A DNA stretch of 30,087 nt from Bacillota bacterium (lineage in GTDB: Bacteria > Bacillota > Clostridia > Christensenellales > JAEXRW01), in NCBI GenBank assembly GCA_023454175.1, contig JAEXRW010000015.1:1-30087 (forward strand), given 5' to 3'. This document shows positions 7,559 to 14,520 of the stretch, piece after piece. The notes below the pieces were generated by a model. The model had not been told where the DNA came from, ran no database searches, and saw only the letters and a list, made by a program, of their open reading frames with translations. Position 1 is the stretch's first letter, and each line of letters starts with the position of its first letter. The position numbers and the translations under genes were made by a program.

Positions 7559-8638
7559 CTATAAGACACCCGATATGGCGTGTTTGGCGCAGCGGCTCTC
7601 GCACAGCCCGCACCCGAAGCATTTTTCCGGGTCTACCCTGATTTCAGTATCAAATGTGATGGCGAAGTACGGGCACCCCTTCTCGCACTGCCTGCACCTG
7701 CCGCACTTCTCCCGGTCCACCTGCGGCCTCCCCGGCACGTATTTGGGCGCGCCCTTGGTTATGCCGGTATGGATCACTTCCGTAGCGCTTGCAAAACCGT
7801 ATTTCTGGAGTGCCCCCGGCAGCCCGTCGATGATCCGCCTGTAGATATCCTTCCCGTGGATGAACGCCGAGGACAGCAGTTGGACGGCGCTCGCCCCCGC
7901 CAGCAGGAATTCGATCACGTCCTCGGCAGTCGTGATTCCGCCCACCCCGATGATATCCATCTCCGGTACCGCGTTCTTGATGGTGTTCACCATCGCCAGC
8001 GCCAGTGGTTTGATGGCGGGCCCCGACGTCCACGCCTGCCCCGCGTCGTTCCCGATGATGGCCTGCCTCCTGCCGATGTCGATGCGCATCGTCGGCCCCA
8101 GCGAGTTGATGGCGGCCACCCCGCTCCCGCCGTTTTCCCATACCATTTTGGCAAATGCCGCAGGTTCCGGGATGTGCGGGCTTATCTTCATGAAAAAGGG
8201 CTTCTCCGTTAGCTTCCGTATCGCGGCCACCGTCCGGGCGATGGCGGTCAGGTCCTTCCCCACGTAATGCGTGGAGATCTCATACGCGTCCGCGAAGGGC
8301 TCCAGCATCGGCACCAGCCGCGCCATGTCCTCCTGTGTGTATCCCATGCTCACGATCAGAGGGATGTGTAATGCCGCCTTAGCTGCGGGCAGGATATCCA
8401 CGGCCCATGTTTCCGGTGGCAGCTCCGACCATTTCTCGTTGTTCATCACGCTGTCGTGCCCCGCCCAGATGCACGGCCGCTGCACGTTGGCTGCCGATGT
8501 GGAGATTGTCTTGGTCACCATCCCCCCCACGCCCAGCGCTGCAATGTACAGGATCTTCTCCAGGTCGCCCGTGAGCGGCCCCGCCGCGGGCATGACAGGG
8601 TTTTGTAATGTGATCCCTGCTATCTTTGTTTCCAGCAT
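7559..8638 (-). CDS. DHOD-like flavoprotein fused to a 2x[4Fe-4S] ferredoxin
   Basis: This 359-residue protein joins a dihydroorotate dehydrogenase-type TIM barrel (about 1-290) to a bacterial ferredoxin domain (about 305-357). The barrel shows the FMN-phosphate region GVGGI (231-235) and AGASAVQLLSS (247-257). Iron-sulfur ligands are Cys312, 315, 318, 322 and Cys340, 343, 346, 350. The arrangement resembles PreA, the dihydropyrimidine dehydrogenase subunit, and predicts electron transfer between ferredoxin-type clusters and FMN. The usual loop after the fourth strand, with SCPHG and a catalytic cysteine, is absent; the sequence is EISTHYVGKDL (120-130). The substrate is therefore likely not a standard dihydropyrimidine. 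It has GGAGG 6 nt before the ATG and lies 14 bp after xdhB. Placement inside the purine block suggests reduction or oxidation of a purine-derived ring. Confidence 0.85.
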   Translation of the reverse strand: MLETKIAGITLQNPVMPAAGPLTGDLEKILYIAALGVGGMVTKTISTSAANVQRPCIWAGHDSVMNNEKWSELPPETWAVDILPAAKAALHIPLIVSMGYTQEDMARLVPMLEPFADAYEISTHYVGKDLTAIARTVAAIRKLTEKPFFMKISPHIPEPAAFAKMVWENGGSGVAAINSLGPTMRIDIGRRQAIIGNDAGQAWTSGPAIKPLALAMVNTIKNAVPEMDIIGVGGITTAEDVIEFLLAGASAVQLLSSAFIHGKDIYRRIIDGLPGALQKYGFASATEVIHTGITKGAPKYVPGRPQVDREKCGRCRQCEKGCPYFAITFDTEIRVDPEKCFGCGLCESRCAKHAISGVL

Positions 8639-8652
8639 TTCTTTCCTCCAGG

Positions 8653-9495
8653 TCAGTCGGCTAGATGGTTGAGGAAATCCTCTATCAGCCGCAGCGATAC
8701 GGTCTTCCGGTATGCGGCGTTCGACCGCTGGTCATCGATAGGTGTAATGAGTTCTGAATAGGTTGTGATGGCCTCCGGTATCATCGCGAAAATCTCTTTA
8801 ACGTTCCTGCCTTGCAACGTCTTTTCTGCCTCAATGGACCGCACCACCGTCGGCGCCACCGCCCCCAGCGCGATGCGAACGTCTTCGATCACGCCGTCCC
8901 GTATGTCCGCCAGTCCGGCCATCGACAGCTTGGATAGCGCGTTGGCCTTCCGTGTCCCGACTTTTCGGTAATACCGTTTATTGTACTCCCGGATGGGGAT
9001 ATGGATTTCAGTCAGTAATTCATCCTTGCGTAATGCTGTTTTCCCCGGACCCGTGATGAATTCGGCTATCGGTAATGTTCGTTCGCCCGCCGAGCTCCGT
9101 AATAAAACCGATGCGTCCAGTACGTACAATGGTGGCAGCGTATCCCCCGCCGGCGACGCGTTGCAGATGTTCCCGCCCATCGTCCCCATGTTTCGTATTG
9201 AAGGGCTCGCCATCTGCGCTATGGCGTACTTCAATAACTCGGGGGCAGCAGGGCTTGCGAGGATGGATGCCAGCGTCTCCATCGACCCGATGACCAGCGT
9301 ATCACCACTTTGGTGTATGCCCTTCAGTTCTTTGATTTCCCCCAGCCATAGCACAGGGGCCTGGAGTTGCGGCAGCGTCCCCGCCCAGCTCCGGTATTTC
9401 ACCATGAGGTCCGTCCCACCGGCAAAGGGGATTGTCTTTATATCTTGCAACAGGTTTAATGCTTCTTCCAGGGTCCTGGGCCGGTAGGTCACCAT
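8653..9495 (-). CDS. xdhB: Molybdenum hydroxylase 1, FAD-binding subunit
   Basis: A 280-residue subunit of the xanthine dehydrogenase/CO dehydrogenase type that carries FAD and passes electrons from the 2Fe-2S subunit to the acceptor. FAD motifs are AGGTD (25-29) and TMGGNICNASPAGD (105-118); the C-terminal CODH-type domain covers about 175-278. The ATG at 9495 overlaps the end of the 2Fe-2S gene by 7 bp and has a purine-rich site upstream (GGGGGAAGGGG). An in-frame extension upstream is antisense-like sequence within the preceding genes and was rejected. Together with the two preceding genes it forms one heterotrimeric enzyme. Confidence 0.9.
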   Translation of the reverse strand: MVTYRPRTLEEALNLLQDIKTIPFAGGTDLMVKYRSWAGTLPQLQAPVLWLGEIKELKGIHQSGDTLVIGSMETLASILASPAAPELLKYAIAQMASPSIRNMGTMGGNICNASPAGDTLPPLYVLDASVLLRSSAGERTLPIAEFITGPGKTALRKDELLTEIHIPIREYNKRYYRKVGTRKANALSKLSMAGLADIRDGVIEDVRIALGAVAPTVVRSIEAEKTLQGRNVKEIFAMIPEAITTYSELITPIDDQRSNAAYRKTVSLRLIEDFLNHLAD

Positions 9496-9962
9496 ATCCC
9501 CTTCCCCCTTTCCGAAGCCAGTTGGATGGCGGTGACGATCATCGCGTACCCCGTGCACCGGCACAGGTTCCCCGAAAGTGCCTCCCTTATCTGCGCCTCG
9601 CTGGGCTTTGGGTTGGTGGAGAGCAGCGCCTCCGCCGCCAGCATCATCCCCGGCGTGCAGAATCCACACTGCACCGCGCCCGCGTCCGAAAAGGCCTGCT
9701 CCAGCACCCGGAACCGTTCGGTTTCCCGGAATCCTTCTATGGTAACGACTTCATGTCCGTCCACGGTTTCCGCTACGGCCAGGCAGGAGTTCACGAGCCT
9801 GCCGTCCACCAGTACCGCGCACGCCCCGCACTCCCCTTCCCCGCACCCTTCCTTGGTGCCCGTGAGTCCCAGTTCGTCCCGGAGGATATCGATTAGCCGC
9901 TTCATCGGCTCTGTATCTATCGTCATCTTTTGCCCGTTCAGGGTGAATGTGATTGCTTTCAT
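9489..9962 (-). CDS. xdhC: Molybdenum hydroxylase 1, [2Fe-2S] subunit
   Basis: A 157-residue iron-sulfur subunit with both expected clusters. The plant-type ferredoxin cluster uses Cys40, 45, 48 and 60 (GCGEGECGAC). The helical-domain cluster uses Cys99, 102, 134 and 136 (CGFC and CRC). It relays electrons from the molybdenum centre to FAD. The start at ATG 9962 overlaps the stop of the molybdenum subunit gene as ATGA, with GGAGG 10 nt upstream inside that gene. An ATG three codons earlier lies too close to the same site. Confidence 0.92.
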   Translation of the reverse strand: MKAITFTLNGQKMTIDTEPMKRLIDILRDELGLTGTKEGCGEGECGACAVLVDGRLVNSCLAVAETVDGHEVVTIEGFRETERFRVLEQAFSDAGAVQCGFCTPGMMLAAEALLSTNPKPSEAQIREALSGNLCRCTGYAMIVTAIQLASERGKGIW

Positions 9963-12082
9963 CGTTTGCATCCCTCCATCAGGACCTCGGGTGTGAGGGG
10001 TAGGGTGTTGACTTCTATGCCTAGCGCGTTGCTGATGGCGGCAGCCAGCGCCGGCGCCGCGCCCAGCAGCGGCAGCTCCCCCGCGCCCCGCACGCCGTAC
10101 GGTCCCCTGCAGCAGGGATTGTCCAGCAGTACGCTTTGGATGGCGGGGATGTCCATGGAGGTGGGGATGATATAGTCTGTCAGGTTCTTCTGCAGCAGCC
10201 TGCCGTCCTTCCCCTGCATCACTTCCATGTACGCAAACCCCAGCCCTTGCATGATGCCTCCGTCGATCTGCCCCTTCATGATGCGATCGTCCAGCGCCTT
10301 CCCCACATCGAATGCCGACCACACGCCTTTTATATCTGTCTCCAATGTCACCGGGTCCACTTCGGCTTCCACCGCGATCACGCCCCAGGAATACGCCGGG
10401 TATGCGTCTCCCGCGAAGGTCGGGTCGTCCCACGCCATGTCGTCGGGGTGGACATATTGTTTGGTAACGGTCGTTTCCCCGTTATCTGGTGAATTCTTGA
10501 GTTCCAGCGCTGCCTCTTGCAGCAGCCTTCCCACGATCATCGCCGTGCGCGAAGCCACTGTCGGCCCTGAATCGGGTACCCGGTCCGTATCCGTCCTGGG
10601 GAAGATGACGTTTTCCAGTGGGATCTCCATGGCATTGGCCACGATCTTCCGTAACGTCGTCGCCGCCCCCTGCCCCATGTCCACATTGGCCACAAGTACT
10701 TCGACGGTCCCGTCTGCATGCCGCACCAGCTTGACCACGGCCTTGATGTGGTCCCGCTCCCCGCTCCCCGTGAACCCGCACCCGTGCAGGAAAAGAGAGA
10801 TGCTCATCCCTCGATGCGAATGGTCCTTTGCAAATTCCTTTGTCTTCTCCCTGTATCCGGACATCCTGCATACTTCTTCGATGAGCTCCGGCAGGATGAT
10901 GTCCTCCCGGTGTGTTCCCCCCGTCGCGGTCAGGTCGCCCCGCTTCACCATGTGCCGCATCTTGTATGCCAGCGGGTCCTGCCCGAGTTCCTTCGCGAGG
11001 GCGTCCATGTGCGTCTCGATGGCAAAGATGGCCTGCGGCGCGCCGAACCCCCGGAACGCCCCCGTGGGTACCGTGTTCGTGGCGGTGGCCTTCCCCGTTA
11101 CGTCCAGCGCCGGGATGTTGTATGCCCCCGCGATGTTGAACATGGTTCGCTGCAGCACCACGTTGGACAGCCCCGCGTACGCCCCCGCGTTGATCTCGAT
11201 ATCCGCCTTCATCGCCAGGATGCTGCCGTCCCTGTCCAGCGCCGTTTTCAGTGTGATCACCGCCGGGTGCCGCTTCGTGGTCACAGCCATGTCTTCCGTC
11301 CGCTCATATATTAATTGAACTGGCTTCCCTGTTTTGATGGCTGCGAATGCCGCCTGTCCCGCGGGGATGGAGGGGTACTCTTCCTTCCCGCCGAATGCCC
11401 CGCCCGTGGTGGCCTGTACCACCCGGATGCGCTCCCCGTCCCACCCCAGCGCCTGGATCAGCGCGTTTTTGATGTAATAGGGGCACTGCATCGATCCGTA
11501 GATCGTGACCTTCCCGTTCTCGTACGTAGCCACCACGCCCTGCGGCTCCATGTACGCCTGCTCCTGGTATCCCGTTCGGTAGGTATGCTCAATGACCCGG
11601 TCAGCGCGCCTGAACGCCTCGTCAACTTCTCCCCTCGCGTAATGGTACTGTGCAAACCGGTTTCCCGCACAAAGAGGTGGGATATCGTCTTTGTTTGCGT
11701 CCTCTAATGTGAGGATGGGTGCGATGTCTTCATACTTTATTTTGATATTCTTAATAATGTTGAGGATTTCGGTTTTGTCCGGTCCCGTAACCAGCAAAAT
11801 GGGTTCGCCGATGTAATTGACCACGTCTTCCGCCAGGAAGGGCTGGTCGTCGAAGATCATCTTCACCCGGTTTTTCGCGGGGATATCCTTTCGGTCCACC
11901 GTGTAATAGCCCGGTGGCAGCGGCGGTATCGAGATGGCTGTGATGCGCGCCCGTGTTTTCGTGCTCCGCACGGTCTTGGCATGCAGCATCCCTTCAAAGG
12001 ATAGGTCCGCTGTATAGGACGCCTCTCCCGCCGCCTTCTCCCGGTCGTCCAGTTTCCGTACCGGTGTGCTGATGTCCGTCAT
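9959..12082 (-). CDS. xdhA: Molybdenum hydroxylase 1, molybdopterin-binding subunit
   Basis: A 707-residue catalytic subunit that hydroxylates a purine-like heterocycle at a Mo centre. Seen are the ald_Xan_dh_C a/b hammerhead domain (about 10-125), GGAFGGKEE (227-235), GAFRGFGAPQ (341-350), VDMGQGAATTLRK, and the catalytic glutamate Glu669 in GAGELP near the C-terminus. The protein is shorter than the E. coli XdhA I know (about 750). It begins 1 bp after mocA ends, so cofactor maturation and the enzyme are expressed together. By family the cofactor should be MCD, possibly with a labile selenium ligand. The true substrate (xanthine, hypoxanthine or another ring) cannot be read from sequence. 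Confidence 0.9.
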   Translation of the reverse strand: MTDISTPVRKLDDREKAAGEASYTADLSFEGMLHAKTVRSTKTRARITAISIPPLPPGYYTVDRKDIPAKNRVKMIFDDQPFLAEDVVNYIGEPILLVTGPDKTEILNIIKNIKIKYEDIAPILTLEDANKDDIPPLCAGNRFAQYHYARGEVDEAFRRADRVIEHTYRTGYQEQAYMEPQGVVATYENGKVTIYGSMQCPYYIKNALIQALGWDGERIRVVQATTGGAFGGKEEYPSIPAGQAAFAAIKTGKPVQLIYERTEDMAVTTKRHPAVITLKTALDRDGSILAMKADIEINAGAYAGLSNVVLQRTMFNIAGAYNIPALDVTGKATATNTVPTGAFRGFGAPQAIFAIETHMDALAKELGQDPLAYKMRHMVKRGDLTATGGTHREDIILPELIEEVCRMSGYREKTKEFAKDHSHRGMSISLFLHGCGFTGSGERDHIKAVVKLVRHADGTVEVLVANVDMGQGAATTLRKIVANAMEIPLENVIFPRTDTDRVPDSGPTVASRTAMIVGRLLQEAALELKNSPDNGETTVTKQYVHPDDMAWDDPTFAGDAYPAYSWGVIAVEAEVDPVTLETDIKGVWSAFDVGKALDDRIMKGQIDGGIMQGLGFAYMEVMQGKDGRLLQKNLTDYIIPTSMDIPAIQSVLLDNPCCRGPYGVRGAGELPLLGAAPALAAAISNALGIEVNTLPLTPEVLMEGCKR

Positions 12083-12083
12083 G

Positions 12084-12698
12084 TCAGTCGCGCGTCTCGC
12101 GCGCGTTCCCCCCTCTCCGGTTCAATACCCCGAGGATTCGTTCATAATCTTCCGGCGTGTCCAGGTCCATGAGGATCCCCGCGTCGTCCACTTTAACGAG
12201 CGTGGTCTCATGCTTCTGGATGAAATCCCGCAGGCAGGATGTTTCCGGTTCCTCCAGCAATGCCTCGATCATCCGTCTCGAAAGCAGCACAGGATGCCCC
12301 GTCATGCCCTTGTATACGGGGAGGATGATCTCCCCTTCCGCCTGCAGCAGCGCCAAATATGTTTCCTTTTTTATGAGGGGTATGTCCCCCGGCGTGATGA
12401 AAACCCTCTCTCCGGTTGCGGCCCTCGCCCCCGACTGGATCGACGTGAACATGCCCTTCGGATAGTCGGGGTTTTCGATCAGTTCCGCATTCGGGTACAT
12501 CTTCACGATAGGTTCAAGTCGTTCCATGCAGTATCCGCCCACCACGATCATGCGGCTGCACGTGTCGGCCATCCCCGAAAGGCAGCGCTCCAGCACAGTC
12601 CTTCCGGATAGGTCCATCAGGGGCTTGAATGCGCCCGCCCGGCTGGAATATCCCGCCGCAAGCACGATACTTTCCACATTTCCAGCATCTTTCAACAT
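12084..12698 (-). CDS. mocA: Molybdenum cofactor cytidylyltransferase (MocA-like)
   Basis: A 204-residue nucleotidyltransferase predicted to add CMP to molybdopterin, giving the MCD cofactor of XDH-type enzymes. Motifs are LAAGYSSRAGAFKPL (13-27), with the nucleotide-binding Lys25, PGDIP (103-107), GHPVLL (134-139) and DLDTPEDY (178-185). The start at ATG 12698 has GGAGA 6 nt upstream; 30 codons of open frame further upstream lack family similarity and run into the AAAGTTTACAAACTTT palindrome. It is the first gene of the compact mocA-xdhA-xdhC-xdhB-DHOD-guaD unit. MobA (GMP transfer) is the alternative, but the linkage to XDH genes favours MocA. Confidence 0.9.
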   Translation of the reverse strand: MLKDAGNVESIVLAAGYSSRAGAFKPLMDLSGRTVLERCLSGMADTCSRMIVVGGYCMERLEPIVKMYPNAELIENPDYPKGMFTSIQSGARAATGERVFITPGDIPLIKKETYLALLQAEGEIILPVYKGMTGHPVLLSRRMIEALLEEPETSCLRDFIQKHETTLVKVDDAGILMDLDTPEDYERILGVLNRRGGNARETRD

Positions 12699-12718
12699 TT
12701 GTAATCTCCAAAGAACTA

Positions 12719-12734
12719 AAAGTTTACAAACTTT
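12719..12734. promoter_or_regulatory. Perfect palindrome upstream of mocA
   Basis: AAAGTTTACAAACTTT has 7-bp arms with a 2-nt centre and lies 20 bp upstream of the mocA start. It could be an operator for the mocA-xdh1 unit. No clear promoter is seen with it. Confidence 0.45.
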
Positions 12735-12853
12735 GCTGCCAATTCCTGGCTCTTGAAAACAATATCCTGTACTGTTACAAGCACGCATACTCCGGCCAAA
12801 GCGGTTAACTACGGCTCCCTTTTAAGAAGGGTCTGCCTGTTTGATATCTTACG

Positions 12854-12907
12854 CCTTCCCCTTGAGGGGAAGGTGGTGCCAATGGCCGCATTGGCACCGG
12901 ATGAGGT
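12854..12907. repeat. Palindromic repeat, type A copy 2
   Basis: This 54-bp unit is identical to the copy at 13027-13080. Inner stem GTGCCAAT / ATTGGCAC with loop GGCCGC; outer part CCTTCCCC TTGA GGGGAAGG. Confidence 0.85.
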
Positions 12908-12946
12908 GGTGTACTGCTTTACTCACCGCAGCGCCCCACACCGCAT

Positions 12947-13009
12947 GGCGCCCCTGTTAGGGGAGCTGCCACCCAAGCAACCCGCAGGGTTGTATGTGGC
13001 TTGAAGGGT
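12947..13009. repeat. Two-stem palindromic repeat, type B copy 2
   Basis: First stem from GGCGCCCCTG and TTAGGGGAGC; second stem from GCCAC and GTGGC, with an inner AACCC GCA GGGTT hairpin. Confidence 0.75.
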
Positions 13010-13026
13010 TCAGCGGATTCCTCATG

Positions 13027-13080
13027 CCTTCCCCTTGAGGGGAAGGTGGTGCCAATGGCCGCATTGGCACCGGATGAGGT
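13027..13080. repeat. Palindromic repeat, type A copy 3
   Basis: Exact 54-bp duplicate of 12854-12907, separated from it by a type B repeat. The whole 12790-13142 gap is built from such units. Confidence 0.85.
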
Positions 13081-13105
13081 GTGATAATCATACCGAAGGT
13101 ATACC

Positions 13106-13142
13106 AAAACTCTTAACTCTTAACTTTTAACTCTTAACTCAA
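13106..13142 (-). repeat. 7-bp stop-bearing repeat tract after ygeY
   Basis: On the minus strand, right after the ygeY stop, a lead TTGAGTTAA is followed by GAGTTAA, AAGTTAA and two further copies of the same unit, the last degenerate. Here the stop triplet is mostly TAA rather than TGA. A small stem-loop ATACC GAA GGTAT lies just beyond, at about 13090-13102. Confidence 0.75.
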
Positions 13143-14357
13143 TTAAGGCATTTCCTTGGCATATTTTTGTGAATACAGCAGCGGTACGGCCGCGTACATC
13201 GCCGCCGCCTTCACCAGCTCGTCCTTCCACGTCTTCTCATTCGGCGCATGCGCCTGGTCCTCGTGCCCCGGCCCGAAGCCGATGCAGGGGATGCCGTACC
13301 GCCCCATGATGGATACGCCGTTGGTGGAAAAGGTCCACTTGTCTGTGACCGGTTTATTCGAAAATAGCCCCTGGTATGCTTCCTGCATCATCCTGCATAC
13401 CGGGTGTTCCTCCTTGATGTACCATGTCGGGAAGTACGATTCGGAAGGGTACGATAATCCTGTATACGATGGCGCGTCGTACCCGTACATGGATACCTCC
13501 GCCTTCGCTGCCTTCACCGAGGGCAGCTTTCGTATCTGGTTTAATGCTAGTTCCATATCCTCACCCGCCGTCAGCCGCCTGTCGATGGAGATCGTGCAGC
13601 TGTCCGCCACGGCGCACCGCGAGGGCGATGTGAAAAAGATCTCCGATACCGTCAGGCTCCCCTTCCCCAGGAAGGGATGCGTCCCCAGGTGCTTGTTCAG
13701 TTCCTCCAGGTCTTTTAGTATGGGGGCCATTTTGTAGATGGCGTTGTCCCCGCGTTCGGGCGCAGAGCCGTGGCAGCTCAACCCTTTGGTGCTCACCTTG
13801 ATCTCCATCCGCCCCCGCTGCCCCCGGTAGATGTTGCAGGAGGTGGGTTCGGTGATCACGGCGAATTCCGGCCGTATCCCGGACTCTTCGATGATATACT
13901 GCCAGCACAGCCCGTCGCAGTCTTCCTCCTGCACCGTTCCCGTGAAAAGCAGCGTGGTGTCCCCCATGAGGTTCAGTTCCTTGATGATCTTGCCGGCGTA
14001 CACCATGGCCGCCATGCCGCCCTCCTGGTCGCTCGCCCCCCTGCCCAGTATGATATCGTCGTCCTCGTATCCTGCGAATGGGTCGTGCTCCCACAGGTCC
14101 CGGTTGCCCGTGCCCACCGTGTCGATGTGCGCGTCAAACGCGATCAGGTGCTTCCCGCTCCCGATGTATCCCAGCAGGTTCCCCATCGCGTCCGTCTCCA
14201 CCCGGTCAAATCCCGCGGCCTTCATCTCCTCCGCGATGCGCTGGATCACCCTTCCCTCCTGGCAGCTCGGGCTGGGGATGGCGATCATATCCCTTAGGAA
14301 ATGGGCCATCTGGGGCCTGTATTTTTCCGCCGCTTCCAGTATGCGTTTGTATTCCAT
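13143..14357 (-). CDS. ygeY: YgeY-family selenium-metabolism-linked M20 hydrolase
   Basis: A 404-residue metallohydrolase of the M20 (acetylornithine deacetylase/peptidase) family. Metal-ligand and catalytic positions can be seen: His77 and Asp79 in FDAHIDT, Asp110 in GRGASDQEGG, Glu144 and Glu145 in VQEED, Glu170 in ITEPT, and a C-terminal His in GHEDQAH (365 or 370). The protein matches YgeY more than ArgE by the RGASDQEGG and PTSCNIYRGQRG stretches. In the purine block it is expected to cleave an amide or ureido group from a linear nitrogen-rich intermediate. The start at ATG 14357 gives the usual length; the 30 codons upstream look unrelated. Repeats flank the gene on both sides. Confidence 0.9.
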   Translation of the reverse strand: MEYKRILEAAEKYRPQMAHFLRDMIAIPSPSCQEGRVIQRIAEEMKAAGFDRVETDAMGNLLGYIGSGKHLIAFDAHIDTVGTGNRDLWEHDPFAGYEDDDIILGRGASDQEGGMAAMVYAGKIIKELNLMGDTTLLFTGTVQEEDCDGLCWQYIIEESGIRPEFAVITEPTSCNIYRGQRGRMEIKVSTKGLSCHGSAPERGDNAIYKMAPILKDLEELNKHLGTHPFLGKGSLTVSEIFFTSPSRCAVADSCTISIDRRLTAGEDMELALNQIRKLPSVKAAKAEVSMYGYDAPSYTGLSYPSESYFPTWYIKEEHPVCRMMQEAYQGLFSNKPVTDKWTFSTNGVSIMGRYGIPCIGFGPGHEDQAHAPNEKTWKDELVKAAAMYAAVPLLYSQKYAKEMP

Positions 14358-14400
14358 GTTTGCCGCCCCCGTTTGTATGTTTAATCGAAACCAAGCCCTT

Positions 14401-14467
14401 AGCCCCATCTGACGCGCGTAGCGTGCGTTTGCGAGAGGGGCTGTCACCGAAGGTGACTGGGGGAGAG
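14401..14467. repeat. Two-stem palindromic repeat, type B copy 3
   Basis: First stem AGCCCC ... GGGGCT with GACGCGCGTAGCGTGCGTTTGCG as an internal palindrome-like insert, broken here as GACGCGCGTA and GCGTGCGTTTGCG; second stem GTCACC GAA GGTGAC, then a closing CTGGGGGAG. Confidence 0.75.
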
Positions 14468-14520
14468 ATTTTCTCGAATCCTTCTGCTGGCGTTACCACC
14501 ATCATGCATGCCCCATTGGA

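Noticed and set aside
7003..7569. Minus-strand frame of 188 codons overlapping the guaD start region
   Set aside because: Out of frame with guaD, no motif, many Arg/Gly/His residues as in GC-rich shadow frames.
10227..11318. Plus-strand open frame of 363 codons opposite the molybdenum subunit of set 1
   Set aside because: Rich in Ser, Pro and Ala without any motif; a shadow of the well-supported xdhA gene.
12790..13142. Possible CRISPR array in the repeat-rich gaps
   Set aside because: The repeats are few, of different types, internally palindromic and irregularly spaced, with no unique spacers of constant length and no cas genes.
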